From Kocuria sp. (GTDB lineage Bacteria; Actinomycetota; Actinomycetes; Actinomycetales; Micrococcaceae), in NCBI GenBank assembly GCA_030524035.1, contig JAUNHG010000001.1, positions 175,416 to 239,415 of the forward strand: a stretch of DNA of 64,000 nt. The letters are read 5' to 3'. Below are positions 37,132 through 46,009 of this stretch, piece by piece (positions within the stretch are counted from its first letter, which is position 1; every line of letters starts with the position of its first letter). Position numbers and translations under genes: made by a program. The notes below the pieces were generated by a model. The model was not told the origin of the DNA. It ran no database searches and saw only the letters and a program-made list of their open reading frames with translations.

Positions 37132-38970
37132 GTGCCGCAGCTGCGTTCTGCCACATCCACTACCGGCCGCAATATGGCGGGGGCCCGTGCACTGTGGCGT
37201 GCCACGGGCATGGGCAGTGAGGACTTTGGTAAGCCGATTGTGGCTATTGCCAATTCGTTTACCCAGTTTGTTCCCGGTCACGTGCATCTGAAGGACATGG
37301 GGCAACTGGTGGCTTCTGCGGTGCAGGAAGCCGGTGGTGTGGCCAAAGAATTCAACACCATCGCGGTGGATGACGGTATCGCCATGGGCCACGACGGCAT
37401 GCTGTACTCCCTACCCAGCCGGGACATCATTGCGGATTCCGTGGAATACATGGTGAATGCGCACTGTGCGGATGCCCTGGTGTGTATTTCTAATTGCGAC
37501 AAAATCACCCCGGGTATGTTGATGGCTGCCATGCGTCTGAACATTCCCACCATCTTTGTTTCTGGTGGCCCTATGGAGTCTGGGGAAGGTATTGAGGGGG
37601 TGGTGGAACATCGTGTGGATTTGGTGGATGCCATGGTGATGGCGGTTGATGAATCCATCACGGATGCCCAGTTGGCGTTGGTGGAAGAAAGCGCGTGCCC
37701 CACATGCGGTTCCTGTTCTGGCATGTTTACCGCTAACTCCATGAATTGCTTAACGGAAGCGTTAGGTCTTTCCTTGCCGGGTAACGGAACCACGTTAGCC
37801 ACGCACCAGAACCGCCGCAGGTTGTTCCTGGAAGCTGGGCGACGCATTGTGGAGTCGGCTAAGCGGTACTACGACGATGACGATGACTCCGTGCTCCCTC
37901 GGTCTATTGCCACGGAAGCAGCTTTTACCAATGCCATGGCATTAGATATCGCGATGGGGGGTTCGACCAATACGGTGTTGCATATTTTGGCAGCGGCCCA
38001 GGAAGCTGGGGTGGACTTCACGATGTCTGATATTGATGCTTTGTCCCGTCGTGTGCCGTGTTTAGCTAAAGTGGCCCCTAATTCAACCAAATACCATATT
38101 GAGCACGTGCACCGCGCCGGGGGTATTCCGGCTATTTTGGGGGAGCTGCGCCGCGCTGGTCTGTTGGATGAAACGGTGCATACTGTTCACTCAGCAACCA
38201 TGGGTGAGTGGCTAGACACCTGGGATATCCGTTCCGGTAAAGCTTCTGAACAGGCCAAAGAGCACTTCTTGGCAGCTCCGGGGGGTGTGCGCACCACACA
38301 AGCTTTTTCCCAAGCCAACCTATATGAATCGCATGACCTTGACGCCGTGGAAGGCTGTATTCGGGACCTGGAGCACGCTTACACGGCAGAAGGTGGGTTG
38401 TGCGTATTATTTGGGAACATCGCAGAAGACGGCGCAATTATTAAGACCGCTGGAATTGACCCGGAGTTATTTCACTTTGAGGGGCGCGCTTTTGTGGTGG
38501 AATCCCAGGATGAAGCTGTTTTTGAAATCCTGTCTAAGAATGTTCAGGAAGGCGACGTTGTCGTGATTCGTTACGAAGGACCTAAAGGTGGGCCGGGTAT
38601 GCAGGAAATGCTGTACCCCACTTCCTACCTCAAGGGACTGGGCCTGGGGAAGAAGTGCGCCTTGATCACGGATGGTCGTTTTTCCGGGGGCACGTCCGGG
38701 TTGTCCATTGGTCACATGTCCCCGGAGGCAGCATCCGGGGGTGCGATTGCGTTGATTGAAACCGGTGACCCTCTTGTGATCGACGTGGAGAACCGCGTGC
38801 TCAAGGTGGATGTGGACGACGCAGAGTTGGCGCTACGCCGTGAGGCCAAGGGTGCGTTGCCCTGGAAGCCGGCGAAGGAACGTGAGCGTCAGGTGTCTGC
38901 TGCCTTGCGGGCGTATGCCTCCATGGTGACGTCAGCCGACAAGGGAGCTGTGCGGGTGGTTCCTGAGTAG
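37132..38970 (+). CDS. ilvD: Dihydroxy-acid dehydratase
   Basis: Dehydrates dihydroxy-acids in isoleucine and valine synthesis. The full-length 612-residue Fe-S enzyme carries CDKITPGML and [17 protein letters not shown], which include the cluster-binding cysteines, and [10 protein letters not shown] near the C-terminus. The GTG start follows AAGGAG at a 6-base spacing. It stands alone, without ilvBNC beside it. The 176-base region upstream shows no T-box features. Confidence 0.95.
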   Translation: MPQLRSATSTTGRNMAGARALWRATGMGSEDFGKPIVAIANSFTQFVPGHVHLKDMGQLVASAVQEAGGVAKEFNTIAVDDGIAMGHDGMLYSLPSRDIIADSVEYMVNAHCADALVCISNCDKITPGMLMAAMRLNIPTIFVSGGPMESGEGIEGVVEHRVDLVDAMVMAVDESITDAQLALVEESACPTCGSCSGMFTANSMNCLTEALGLSLPGNGTTLATHQNRRRLFLEAGRRIVESAKRYYDDDDDSVLPRSIATEAAFTNAMALDIAMGGSTNTVLHILAAAQEAGVDFTMSDIDALSRRVPCLAKVAPNSTKYHIEHVHRAGGIPAILGELRRAGLLDETVHTVHSATMGEWLDTWDIRSGKASEQAKEHFLAAPGGVRTTQAFSQANLYESHDLDAVEGCIRDLEHAYTAEGGLCVLFGNIAEDGAIIKTAGIDPELFHFEGRAFVVESQDEAVFEILSKNVQEGDVVVIRYEGPKGGPGMQEMLYPTSYLKGLGLGKKCALITDGRFSGGTSGLSIGHMSPEAASGGAIALIETGDPLVIDVENRVLKVDVDDAELALRREAKGALPWKPAKERERQVSAALRAYASMVTSADKGAVRVVPE

Positions 38971-39017
38971 GCAAGCCACAGCCCACCAAGCCGGGGGCGC
39001 GGCTTAAGGGTTGGGGG

Positions 39018-39479
39018 TCACTGGGTGTGGTGTTTGGTGGTCATGAGGGAGATAGCCACCATGTATGTCGCTGCGCACGCAAGCCACAACAGCCAGAACA
39101 TCAAACCCATGGGGGCTGAGAGCCCAGCGACTAGCAGCCCTCGTGAGGTGTCTTCCAGGAAGATCAGCATTGAGGTAGTTAATGCCGCAATCAGGAGCGT
39201 TACTGCCGCGATGGCGGAGGCTACCAGGGTTTTTCTGAGTGTGGGGTGTGGAGATCTTGTGCTCAGGTGCAATGTCCATGCCAGGAATGTGAAGCTTCCC
39301 AGCGCTACCGTTGCGGGGGTGGCGACCATCGATACCACGGCTGGACCAATGGCCACCCCTGTGCTGCGTGAGGCTAGGGTGCCAAGCCATATCTCTGCAC
39401 CGATGGCAATGAGGCCAACCCAGCCCGTAGCAATTGCGAGGAGGACGAAGACTTGGCCAATATGGCGAGCGTCACTCAT
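39018..39479 (-). CDS. Four-helix membrane protein
   Basis: A 153-residue hydrophobic protein with about four transmembrane segments (around residues 8-28, 40-65, 85-110 and 120-145). The shorter ATG is preferred because the segment encoded upstream of it is not hydrophobic and lies in the promoter region of the divergent symporter gene. Family not recognised. Confidence 0.5.
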   Translation of the reverse strand: MSDARHIGQVFVLLAIATGWVGLIAIGAEIWLGTLASRSTGVAIGPAVVSMVATPATVALGSFTFLAWTLHLSTRSPHPTLRKTLVASAIAAVTLLIAALTTSMLIFLEDTSRGLLVAGLSAPMGLMFWLLWLACAATYMVAISLMTTKHHTQ

Positions 39480-39544
39480 GTGGCTGTTCCGTTCGTGTCC
39501 TGAAAGGGGGCATGCCGCTGACGCTACACCCGTGTGATGTACAG

Positions 39545-39562
39545 TGCACCCGGTCGGGTGCA
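39545..39562. promoter_or_regulatory. Inverted repeat upstream of AGCS symporter
   Basis: TGCACCC-GGTC-GGGTGCA is a perfect 7-bp hairpin or operator in the divergent gap, 54 bases before the symporter start. It is not followed by a T-run, and the leader does not contain the conserved blocks of a glycine riboswitch. Confidence 0.35.
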
Positions 39563-39615
39563 TGCGTCCATGGTCTGCTCCCGTTTTCTGTCTTTCTCAC
39601 CTTCGGAGGAAATCC

Positions 39616-41097
39616 ATGGCATTGCTCACCGAGTACGTCGGCTTGGCCGGCAACTGGATCTGGTACTTCGTTTTTGTGGTCTTGGTGGGGACTGGTCTTT
39701 ACCTGACTATCCGCACCCGCGCCGTCCAGTGGCGTTCTATCCCCGAGATGATTCGCGTCCTGGGGGACCCTCCGGGTGAAGACCCCGACGGAAAGAAGGG
39801 AATCTCTTCTTTCCGCGCCTTCACTGTGTCAGCTGCTTCGCGGGTGGGGACCGGCAACATTGCCGGTGTGGCCATCGCCATTACCATGGGCGGTCCCGGT
39901 GCGGTTTTCTGGATGTGGGCCATTGCAGCGATTGGCGGTGCTAGTGCATTCATCGAGTCGCTGCTGGGCCAGCTGTATAAGCGCACCGGTAAGCACGGCT
40001 ACTACGGCGGGCCGGCCTACTACATGACCCATGGGTTGAAGGCCCGTTGGATGGGTGCCTGGTTCGCGGTGATCATCACCATCACTTACGCATTCGTGTT
40101 CAACTCCGTACAGGCCAATGCCATTGTGGATGCGCTCTCAGGTTCTTTCGCCGTGGACGTTACTGAGGGCCAGGGATCCGGTTTCCGCTTTATCGTGGGT
40201 GCTGCGGTGGTGATTTTGACCGGTTTGATCATCTTCGGCGGCATCCGTCGCATCTCGGCCTTCACTCAGGCCATCGTGCCACTCATGGCCATTATTTACA
40301 TGATCCTGGGTGTATTGGTGGTTATCCTCAACATTACCGAGGTGCCTCGTATGCTCCTGATGATCTTTGAGGGCGCTTTTGGTATCCGTGAGTTCGTCTC
40401 CGGTGGTTTTGCTGCCGCCTTCATGTTTGGCTTGCGCCGAGGTTTGTTCTCCAACGAAGCCGGTATGGGCTCCGCCCCCAACGCTGGTGCCACCGCTTCC
40501 ATTTCCCACCCCGCCAAGCAGGGTTACGTGCAGGCTTTGGGTGTCTACTTTGACACCTGGATCATTTGCTCCGTGACCGCGTTCATCATCCTGCTTTCTG
40601 ACCCCGCATTTGGAGACGGTATCCAGGGAGCCTCCCTGACGCAGACGGCTCTTGCGGCCCAGTTGGGTAACTGGGCTGTTCACTTCCTGACCGTGGCTAT
40701 CTTCCTCTTTGCCTTCACCTCCGTGATCGGCAATTACTTCTACGGTGAAGCCAACATCATGTTCCTCACCGGCTCCCGTGGTGCCATGCTGGCTTTCCGG
40801 GTTGTGGTGTTGGTCTTTGTGATGATGGGAGCACTGCTTTCCCTGGACCTTGTGTGGGCCCTGGCGGACATCTTCATGGCTCTCATGGCGACCACCAACC
40901 TGATCGCCATCCTGTTGCTTTCCGGCGTTGCCGCCAAGGTGCTCAAGAACTACGAAGCTCAGCGTCGCCGTGGCGAAGAGCCCGTGTTCACCGGCTCTGA
41001 CATTCCCGGCCTGACTGGTTTGGACGCCTGGGACGGATCCGATCGGGTCACCACCAGCATGTTCTGGACCCAGCAGCTTAAGAAAGTCCGCCGCTGA
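39616..41097 (+). CDS. Alanine/glycine:cation symporter (AGCS family)
   Basis: A 493-residue sodium-coupled amino acid transporter with about 11 helices. AGCS signatures are VGTGNIAGVAIAITMGGPGAVFWMW, read in two parts, IESLLGQLYK, GGPAYYMTHG and NEAGMGSAPNAGA. The ATG at 39616 has GGAGG 7 bases upstream; the frame opens earlier without support. Substrate is probably alanine or glycine. The following gene lies 246 bases downstream. Confidence 0.9.
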   Translation: MALLTEYVGLAGNWIWYFVFVVLVGTGLYLTIRTRAVQWRSIPEMIRVLGDPPGEDPDGKKGISSFRAFTVSAASRVGTGNIAGVAIAITMGGPGAVFWMWAIAAIGGASAFIESLLGQLYKRTGKHGYYGGPAYYMTHGLKARWMGAWFAVIITITYAFVFNSVQANAIVDALSGSFAVDVTEGQGSGFRFIVGAAVVILTGLIIFGGIRRISAFTQAIVPLMAIIYMILGVLVVILNITEVPRMLLMIFEGAFGIREFVSGGFAAAFMFGLRRGLFSNEAGMGSAPNAGATASISHPAKQGYVQALGVYFDTWIICSVTAFIILLSDPAFGDGIQGASLTQTALAAQLGNWAVHFLTVAIFLFAFTSVIGNYFYGEANIMFLTGSRGAMLAFRVVVLVFVMMGALLSLDLVWALADIFMALMATTNLIAILLLSGVAAKVLKNYEAQRRRGEEPVFTGSDIPGLTGLDAWDGSDRVTTSMFWTQQLKKVRR

Positions 41098-41343
41098 GCG
41101 CGTGGCCTCAGCCTGCTGGTTTCCTGTGGACTAGAACCGCGTCGGGACTGCTGTTACGAGCGCTGGGTTGGAGCACGCTGATCGGCTTGGTCGGCTATAC
41201 GGTGAAACTTAATGCAACGTTTGGCCATACTTTCAAATTCCTATTGCAGTGGGTCACGCGTGAAGCAAAAATACTAAATGTCACTAAAGGTGATGCAGGT
41301 CATAGGAATCATCGCAAGTTTTTTGACATGAAAGGTGTCTGTC

Positions 41344-41379
41344 ATGACTACTCCATCCACCCCCCCCTCGCACCGCTGA
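41344..41379 (+). other. Out-of-frame leader start of bacteriocin precursor
   Basis: ATG with AAAGG eight bases upstream opens an 11-codon frame (MTTPSTPPSHR, then stop). It runs through a tract of eight C. If the tract had seven C, translation would continue through PPRTADSAVLRGSV and into the downstream bacteriocin frame without a stop. It therefore looks like the true start of that gene, switched out of frame. Confidence 0.55.
41360..41367 (+). repeat. Poly-C tract (8 C), candidate phase-variation site
   Basis: An uninterrupted run of eight C sits six codons after the best-supported start codon of the bacteriocin precursor. Homopolymers of this length are prone to slipped-strand length change. 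Loss of one base would join the start codon to the mature peptide frame. Confidence 0.6.
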
Positions 41380-41428
41380 CTCTGCTGTTCTGCGTGGTAG
41401 CGCAGTTGGTGTTGCCGTTACCCTGTGT

Positions 41429-41641
41429 ATGACATTTGGGGTTGCTTTCGGTCTCCATGCGCTTTTGATCTTGGGGGTCAGCCAGGAGCAAGCAGATAAG
41501 ATGGCTGCTGCGATTCTGGCGGGCATGGATATTGCTGCCGCTGTCGCGCTGTTCGGTGGCCCTGCCGCTATCGGAGGCTGGATTTTGTTCCTCATCAGGC
41601 GGGCTGTTGGTCAGGGTAGCAAGAGGGCTCTGGTTGCCTGA
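41429..41641 (+). CDS. Circular bacteriocin-like precursor
   Basis: The 70 residues end in a core resembling subgroup I circular bacteriocins such as circularin A and leucocyclicin: LGVSQEQADKMAAAILAG, then a small/hydrophobic Gly-Ala-Pro stretch, a tryptophan helix (GGWILFLIRR) and a basic C-terminal helix ending KRALVA. Such peptides are cut from a leader and joined head to tail. The ATG at 41429 has no visible ribosome binding site. The open frame extends upstream to 41348, joining a better start at 41344 only if the C8 tract loses a base. Genes for a SpoIIM-like protein, small membrane proteins and an ABC pair follow directly, as expected for this class. The mature N-terminus is uncertain. 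Confidence 0.65.
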   Translation: MTFGVAFGLHALLILGVSQEQADKMAAAILAGMDIAAAVALFGGPAAIGGWILFLIRRAVGQGSKRALVA

Positions 41642-42249
41642 TGTTGCGTGCTCAGTATTCCGTGGGGACCTTGGTGGCAGATTTAATGCCAAACTTGCTT
41701 GCAAGCAGTCGTCGGCGCTGTGCCGTTGTTGCCCTTACGCTCGCGCTGGCTTTAGTTGGTGGCGTTATTGGCGCCACGTGGGGTCTCCACGGAATACTTA
41801 CTGAGCACGTCGTGCCGGAACCCCGGGAAAATCCAGATGATCTTGCTTTCCTAGTTTCTGTGTTCGTGGCCAATATTGGCGCAGTCGCTCTTGCAGCTAG
41901 CGGTGTTTTAACTTTAGGCGTGGGAACTCTTATTATGGCCCCCTTGGTTGCTGCATACCTGGGGGTACTGCTCGGGGCTGGACAGGAGTGGTTGAGTCCG
42001 GAAGCGTTCCTGTATGGTTTAGCTATCCATGGCCTTGGTGAGGCTCTGGCGGTCGCGCTGGGAGTCGCTATCGGATTGTATCCCCTTTTGCGCATGTTGC
42101 CCGGTCTGAAAGACAGTTCTATTTCTGTAGGTTTTGCAGTACGTTACCTCCGTGCTGTGGCAGAGACATCCCCTTATCTTGGTTGCACGGTATTAATTCT
42201 CTTTATTGCAGCTCTGTGGGAAACATTCGTTTCCTCCGCTTTAGTCTGA
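41641..42249 (+). CDS. SpoIIM/DUF95-like membrane protein
   Basis: A 202-residue protein with about five hydrophobic helices. The central ANIGAVALAASGVLTLG, followed by a glycine-rich helix and then IHGLGEALAVALGVAIG, matches the N/PHG-E pattern of SpoIIM (DUF95) proteins. These are standard members of circular bacteriocin clusters, where they are implicated in maturation, export or immunity. Its ATG shares bases with the stop codon of the bacteriocin gene, so translation is coupled. There are no sporulation genes nearby. Confidence 0.65.
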   Translation: MLRAQYSVGTLVADLMPNLLASSRRRCAVVALTLALALVGGVIGATWGLHGILTEHVVPEPRENPDDLAFLVSVFVANIGAVALAASGVLTLGVGTLIMAPLVAAYLGVLLGAGQEWLSPEAFLYGLAIHGLGEALAVALGVAIGLYPLLRMLPGLKDSSISVGFAVRYLRAVAETSPYLGCTVLILFIAALWETFVSSALV

Positions 42250-42267
42250 ATTATTTAGGAGTTATTC

Positions 42268-42645
42268 GTGGTTACCTCCTCATCTCTGAGATCTCAGGTC
42301 GATTCCAGGTCTGGGCGTGCCCTTTTCTTGGTTCGATGGGGTGCCTTTGTTGTGGCGTTTGTTAGTGGCGTCATCGCTCCGCTCTTAGCTACTGATCGTA
42401 TCCGCGAGAGAGCAGCCGAAACTCTGCAAATGGAGCAAGAGATTGAAATTGCGGTGATTTTTGGTAAATGGTTCGCAGTTCTTTCTAATATCTTGAGTCT
42501 TTGTCTTTTGAGTTTAGTTGTTGCGGGTGTCGCGTCACTTGCAACCCGAAGGATGGTGTCTGAGCGTGCTCTGGCTGTGCGTCTGACTTTGCAGATTATC
42601 CTGTGTGGGGTTCTTGCATCTATTTTTCTTCTAGGAGCGATGTGA
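42268..42645 (+). CDS. Small membrane protein of bacteriocin locus
   Basis: A 125-residue protein with three likely helices (around residues 22-42, 68-90 and 105-123). A GTG start follows AGGAG at a 6-base spacing, and its stop overlaps the next start. Circular bacteriocin loci usually carry one or two small hydrophobic proteins for immunity or secretion; this is a candidate by position. No family recognised. Confidence 0.55.
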   Translation: MVTSSSLRSQVDSRSGRALFLVRWGAFVVAFVSGVIAPLLATDRIRERAAETLQMEQEIEIAVIFGKWFAVLSNILSLCLLSLVVAGVASLATRRMVSERALAVRLTLQIILCGVLASIFLLGAM

Positions 42646-43037
42646 TGGCGTCCTTTGTGCGTGGAATCTCTCTCAGTCTCGCTGCGGTGATAGCTGGGAT
42701 CGTAGTTACAGCTTTCCCACCTACTGACGTCCCAGATACCGCCACTTCTTTTACCGACTTTTGGAACTTTCTAGCCTATGTGTGGTTTGGTTTAGGTGCT
42801 GTTCTATTGGTGGCGTACTCGATGTCGGCGGCTGCCCGGCTAAGTATGAACATACCTCTTGCTATTGCCTTGTTAGTGGGGTCGGCAGTGTCATTTAACA
42901 CGGCAACGTTGGCGCACCGGACTGGAGGTACTGCTCCTATGCTAGCTGCTAGTGCATGGCTTCTGCTGTTTGTTGTTGTCGGAGGTGTGGAGCTGGTGCA
43001 GCGTTCCCGACGACAACAAGCATCAAAAACGACATGA
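42645..43037 (+). CDS. Small four-helix membrane protein of bacteriocin locus
   Basis: A 130-residue hydrophobic protein with about four helices and a basic C-terminus (QRSRRQQ). TAGGAG lies before the ATG at 42645; the frame opens earlier inside the preceding gene without support. It probably acts with the neighbouring small membrane protein in immunity or export. Family not recognised. Confidence 0.55.
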   Translation: MASFVRGISLSLAAVIAGIVVTAFPPTDVPDTATSFTDFWNFLAYVWFGLGAVLLVAYSMSAAARLSMNIPLAIALLVGSAVSFNTATLAHRTGGTAPMLAASAWLLLFVVVGGVELVQRSRRQQASKTT

Positions 43038-43056
43038 GCACACCGAGATTAATGGC

Positions 43057-44607
43057 ATGACTAGTGAAGTCACTGATTCTCGAGGCACCTCCTGGTGGCG
43101 CTTGGTTCTGCTCATCGTTAGGGTGAGTCGAACCATCGATGTACGCGCCGTATCGCCGGAATTTCGAGTGACTCGCGGTGTTTACGTTGTCCTGATAGGT
43201 GCCTCAGTTCTCCTCGCGATGCTTCTTGGCCTAAGTATCGCGCTTGCTGCCTTTATAGGTCCCGCCCTGCTTGAATTTTTCGGACCAATCGAGCGTGCTC
43301 TGCCTATGGTGTTACGTGGGATCAGTGTTCTTTTTCTAGTCCATCATGTGTTAAGCATGTCTGGGCAGGTTGCCCGCGAAGTTAGTGCCCCGGCGGACGC
43401 AGCGATCCTCGCCCACGCCGGGTGCACCCGCGGACAGGTCGTTACTGCCCGGCTGCTCATCCCGATTATGTTCGAGACCGGGATCATGGTTGTGATTTTT
43501 GCCCTGTGTGGCGGACTCGCGATCCAGAGCTGGGGACTTCCTGTGGATGCTGTAATGCCATCATTAGGCCTTGGCATGGGGCTGACAGTTTCTGCTGCCT
43601 GTGCGCGGGCAACGAGCGTCTGCGTGCTCGCTACGAGACGCGTTTCCCCCGCACTGATCCGCTCCGTCGGTTGGGCGATCATCGCAGCTGGAGCCGGTGC
43701 TATCACCACCGGAATCCTGCTCCCTGCCTTCTTCGGGCCAAATGACCTGCAATCTACGGTGCACATGACCCTTATCTTCTTACTATCGCCGGAAGGCACC
43801 ACCGTTTTGATTGCGGTCACAGCCACCCTTTTATTAATGGCAGCAGCAACCACCGTGTGGTTGTGGCGGCAACCTTGGGATGAAGGTCTGGTCGATTATT
43901 TACCAACTGGGCGCCCTGCCTCTTTACCCCTACCGCGTAGCGCCTGGTGGCGACTCGTAGCGTTGCCACTAACCGTTATCCGCGATCCGGTCGATAGCGA
44001 GGCGGGTGACTTTCTCCTCTCAGCCCGGGCGGCGTTTTGGACTGGAGCCTTCGGTATTGGTGCTTTTCTGGGGGGTCGTCTTGACCCAATTTTTCCGATC
44101 GAAGCAGCTTGGGGGCTCGCGGTTGGTGGATCCATCGTAGCGGCGGGACTCACTCACGGCATTTGTTCTGCTAACGCGTGGAGACTGCTGTTGCCTCAGC
44201 TAACGGTCTCACAACTGGGTGAGCGGGGTACAGCAGGCGCGTTGGTTTGCTCAAACACTCTGCTCTGTGCCCCTTTTAGCGTTGCCTCCCTGCCCTTGAT
44301 TCTGCTTACTTCTAACCTACCGATGAACTTGGCGTTAACGGCTTGGTTCGTTGGCGTACTCACCGTTCCTGGGATCACGGTTTTTGTGGACTGTTTGTTT
44401 CCAGCACGCCTTCCTGCCGAATCGAACGGGCGTGTCCGCCAGCACCCCGTAGCCTCCTTGTTAGGTGCAGCTTTGGCCTTGGCTTGTGGTGTGGCAGCGT
44501 ACGCAGCATCACAAGCCGGTATTTCACCATTTGTCGTGCTCATGGCCTGCGTAACGGTTACTTCTGTCTTTATCCTCACGGTTCGTTTCCCCAGGGGAGT
44601 AAACTGA
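43057..44607 (+). CDS. ABC-type membrane subunit of bacteriocin locus
   Basis: A 516-residue polytopic protein with roughly 12 hydrophobic segments. It appears to have two similar halves joined around residues 255-300, where a basic stretch (LPLPRSAWWRLV) is cytoplasmic. The next gene, an ATPase, overlaps its stop by one base, so the two probably form an ABC exporter. The start at 43057 is chosen from the open frame at 42952 because translation before it would overlap the preceding gene; the ribosome binding site is weak. Probable role: export of, or protection against, the bacteriocin. Confidence 0.6.
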   Translation: MTSEVTDSRGTSWWRLVLLIVRVSRTIDVRAVSPEFRVTRGVYVVLIGASVLLAMLLGLSIALAAFIGPALLEFFGPIERALPMVLRGISVLFLVHHVLSMSGQVAREVSAPADAAILAHAGCTRGQVVTARLLIPIMFETGIMVVIFALCGGLAIQSWGLPVDAVMPSLGLGMGLTVSAACARATSVCVLATRRVSPALIRSVGWAIIAAGAGAITTGILLPAFFGPNDLQSTVHMTLIFLLSPEGTTVLIAVTATLLLMAAATTVWLWRQPWDEGLVDYLPTGRPASLPLPRSAWWRLVALPLTVIRDPVDSEAGDFLLSARAAFWTGAFGIGAFLGGRLDPIFPIEAAWGLAVGGSIVAAGLTHGICSANAWRLLLPQLTVSQLGERGTAGALVCSNTLLCAPFSVASLPLILLTSNLPMNLALTAWFVGVLTVPGITVFVDCLFPARLPAESNGRVRQHPVASLLGAALALACGVAAYAASQAGISPFVVLMACVTVTSVFILTVRFPRGVN

Positions 44608-45260
44608 TGTCTCTTATTTCTGCTACTGGTTTGCACTTCGAGTTCATACCTGGCCGACCTATACTCGATGATGCCCACTTCAACGTGGACGCTGCCGAGG
44701 TTGTGGTCCTTGGCGGACCGAATGGTTCAGGAAAGTCAACCCTGTTGAACATCGTTGCTGGTGCGCTGCGGCCAAACAGTGGCCAGGTCACCGTGGACGG
44801 ATACCCGGCTTATGCAGCAGAGGGCCGTCGTGCCCGTTGGCACATGACTACTCGCCCGGCGCTATTTCGGCTCCTCACTGTGCGTGAACAGCTCGAATTC
44901 TACGCCGCTGCCCACGGTAGGAGTGCCACAGAAGCCCTGGAGTTGGTTCGGGAGCTTATCCCGGAAGACGTCTCGGATCAGCTGTGCGCGCAGCTGTCTA
45001 CGGGACAAGCTCAGAAAGTATGGTTTGCGGCGACGCTTGCTGCCCATCACGCCCCTGTCCTCCTCCTTGACGAGCCATTTTCGACAATCGATGTGGAGTC
45101 GGTTCCTCTGATGGTCGAGTTGCTTGAGGAGCAGCGCAGCTCTGGGCGTGCCCTTGTCTTGGTGACTCACGTGCACCAGGATGTGCTACCGAACACATGG
45201 GCGGGTATTGACGTCCGCTCGCTGTCCAGGGTTAAACCAACTCGCAGCATCAACCGCTAA
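44607..45260 (+). CDS. ABC transporter ATPase of bacteriocin locus
   Basis: A 217-residue ATPase with Walker A GPNGSGKST near residue 37, signature LSTGQAQKV (a variant of LSGGQ), Walker B VLLLDEPFSTID and H-loop VTHVH. The ATG has GGGGAG 7 bases upstream; the much longer open frame is unsupported. It pairs with the membrane protein before it and ends 4 bases before the convergent sdhB gene, marking the end of the locus. Confidence 0.85.
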   Translation: MSLISATGLHFEFIPGRPILDDAHFNVDAAEVVVLGGPNGSGKSTLLNIVAGALRPNSGQVTVDGYPAYAAEGRRARWHMTTRPALFRLLTVREQLEFYAAAHGRSATEALELVRELIPEDVSDQLCAQLSTGQAQKVWFAATLAAHHAPVLLLDEPFSTIDVESVPLMVELLEEQRSSGRALVLVTHVHQDVLPNTWAGIDVRSLSRVKPTRSINR

Positions 45261-45264
45261 AGCA

Positions 45265-45975
45265 TCAGTGCGTGCGGCGTACCTTGCCGCTGTTTCGCAG
45301 GTATTCGCGGGCGACGGCGGAAAGATTTTCTACGGGAAGGCCCGCCGGGCATACCTCAGTGCAGTCACCGTACGTGGAACATGGCCCAAAAGTTTCGTCG
45401 GCGGTAGCGATCACCTGGGAAGTGCGCTCGCGCCTTTCGTCATCGTCCTTCATCAGCGGTGGCAACTCAGTCAGCAAGGAGCCCACGAACAGCTGCCCTG
45501 AACCATTAGGGCACGCTGCCACACAGGCACCACAACTAATGCACCCTGCGTTGGTGAGGGCTTTCATGCCAGCGGGTCCGCGTGCCGCCTTCACCACAGT
45601 TCGCAACGCTTTTTTCTTGTCCACGGCAAGGTCCGCCACCACGGGGAAAGCTTCTGCGCGCAAAGGCTCAAGCCGCACCCGGTCTCCATGACGGAAGGCT
45701 TGAACTCGTTGCTGGCACGACGCCTTGTTGTACTCCGGGCCGTGAGCCACACCGTCCACCATGACCCCACATTTGCCACAGTTGCCTTCCCGGCAGCCAT
45801 CGTCGTACGCCACGGGTTCCTCCCCCACCGGGAGTTGATTGTTCAGCAGGTCAATCAGTTCCAACACCGTTGTTTCCGGGGTCACTCCCGTCACGCTGTA
45901 GGTGACAAAACGTCCCTGCGCCTCCGCCGTGGGCTGGCGCCATACTTCCACCGTCACGGTGCTGGTGATCTTCAC
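45265..45975 (-). CDS. sdhB: Succinate dehydrogenase/fumarate reductase Fe-S subunit
   Basis: A 236-residue electron-transfer subunit. The [2Fe-2S] site is DGCREGNCGKCG plus a later cysteine; the [4Fe-4S] and [3Fe-4S] sites are CISCGACVAACPNG and CSTYGDCTEVCPAG. It would pass electrons from the flavoprotein SdhA to the membrane subunit. The GTG start has AGGAG 9 bases upstream. It lies only 34 bases after sdhC, where related actinobacteria have sdhA, and no SdhA coding sequence is present in the window. Confidence 0.88.
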   Translation of the reverse strand: MKITSTVTVEVWRQPTAEAQGRFVTYSVTGVTPETTVLELIDLLNNQLPVGEEPVAYDDGCREGNCGKCGVMVDGVAHGPEYNKASCQQRVQAFRHGDRVRLEPLRAEAFPVVADLAVDKKKALRTVVKAARGPAGMKALTNAGCISCGACVAACPNGSGQLFVGSLLTELPPLMKDDDERRERTSQVIATADETFGPCSTYGDCTEVCPAGLPVENLSAVAREYLRNSGKVRRTH

Positions 45976-46009
45976 GCCTGCATCTCCTGATTGATAGTCT
46001 CTGGGGGTT

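Noticed and set aside
39480..39615. Glycine riboswitch before the AGCS symporter
   Set aside because: Such riboswitches often precede AGCS genes, but the conserved aptamer blocks are not present in this 136-base leader.
41187..41432. 81-codon frame overlapping the bacteriocin start region
   Set aside because: It has no ribosome site and no similarity to a known leader or regulator; its end lies in a third frame across the poly-C tract.
41641..42249. Evidence of sporulation from a SpoIIM-like protein
   Set aside because: DUF95/SpoIIM proteins occur in circular bacteriocin loci and non-sporulating bacteria; no other sporulation gene is present.
44343..44606. Long N-terminal extension of the bacteriocin-locus ATPase
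   Set aside because: It overlaps the membrane subunit gene; the ATG at 44607 has a good ribosome site and gives a normal ABC N-terminus.
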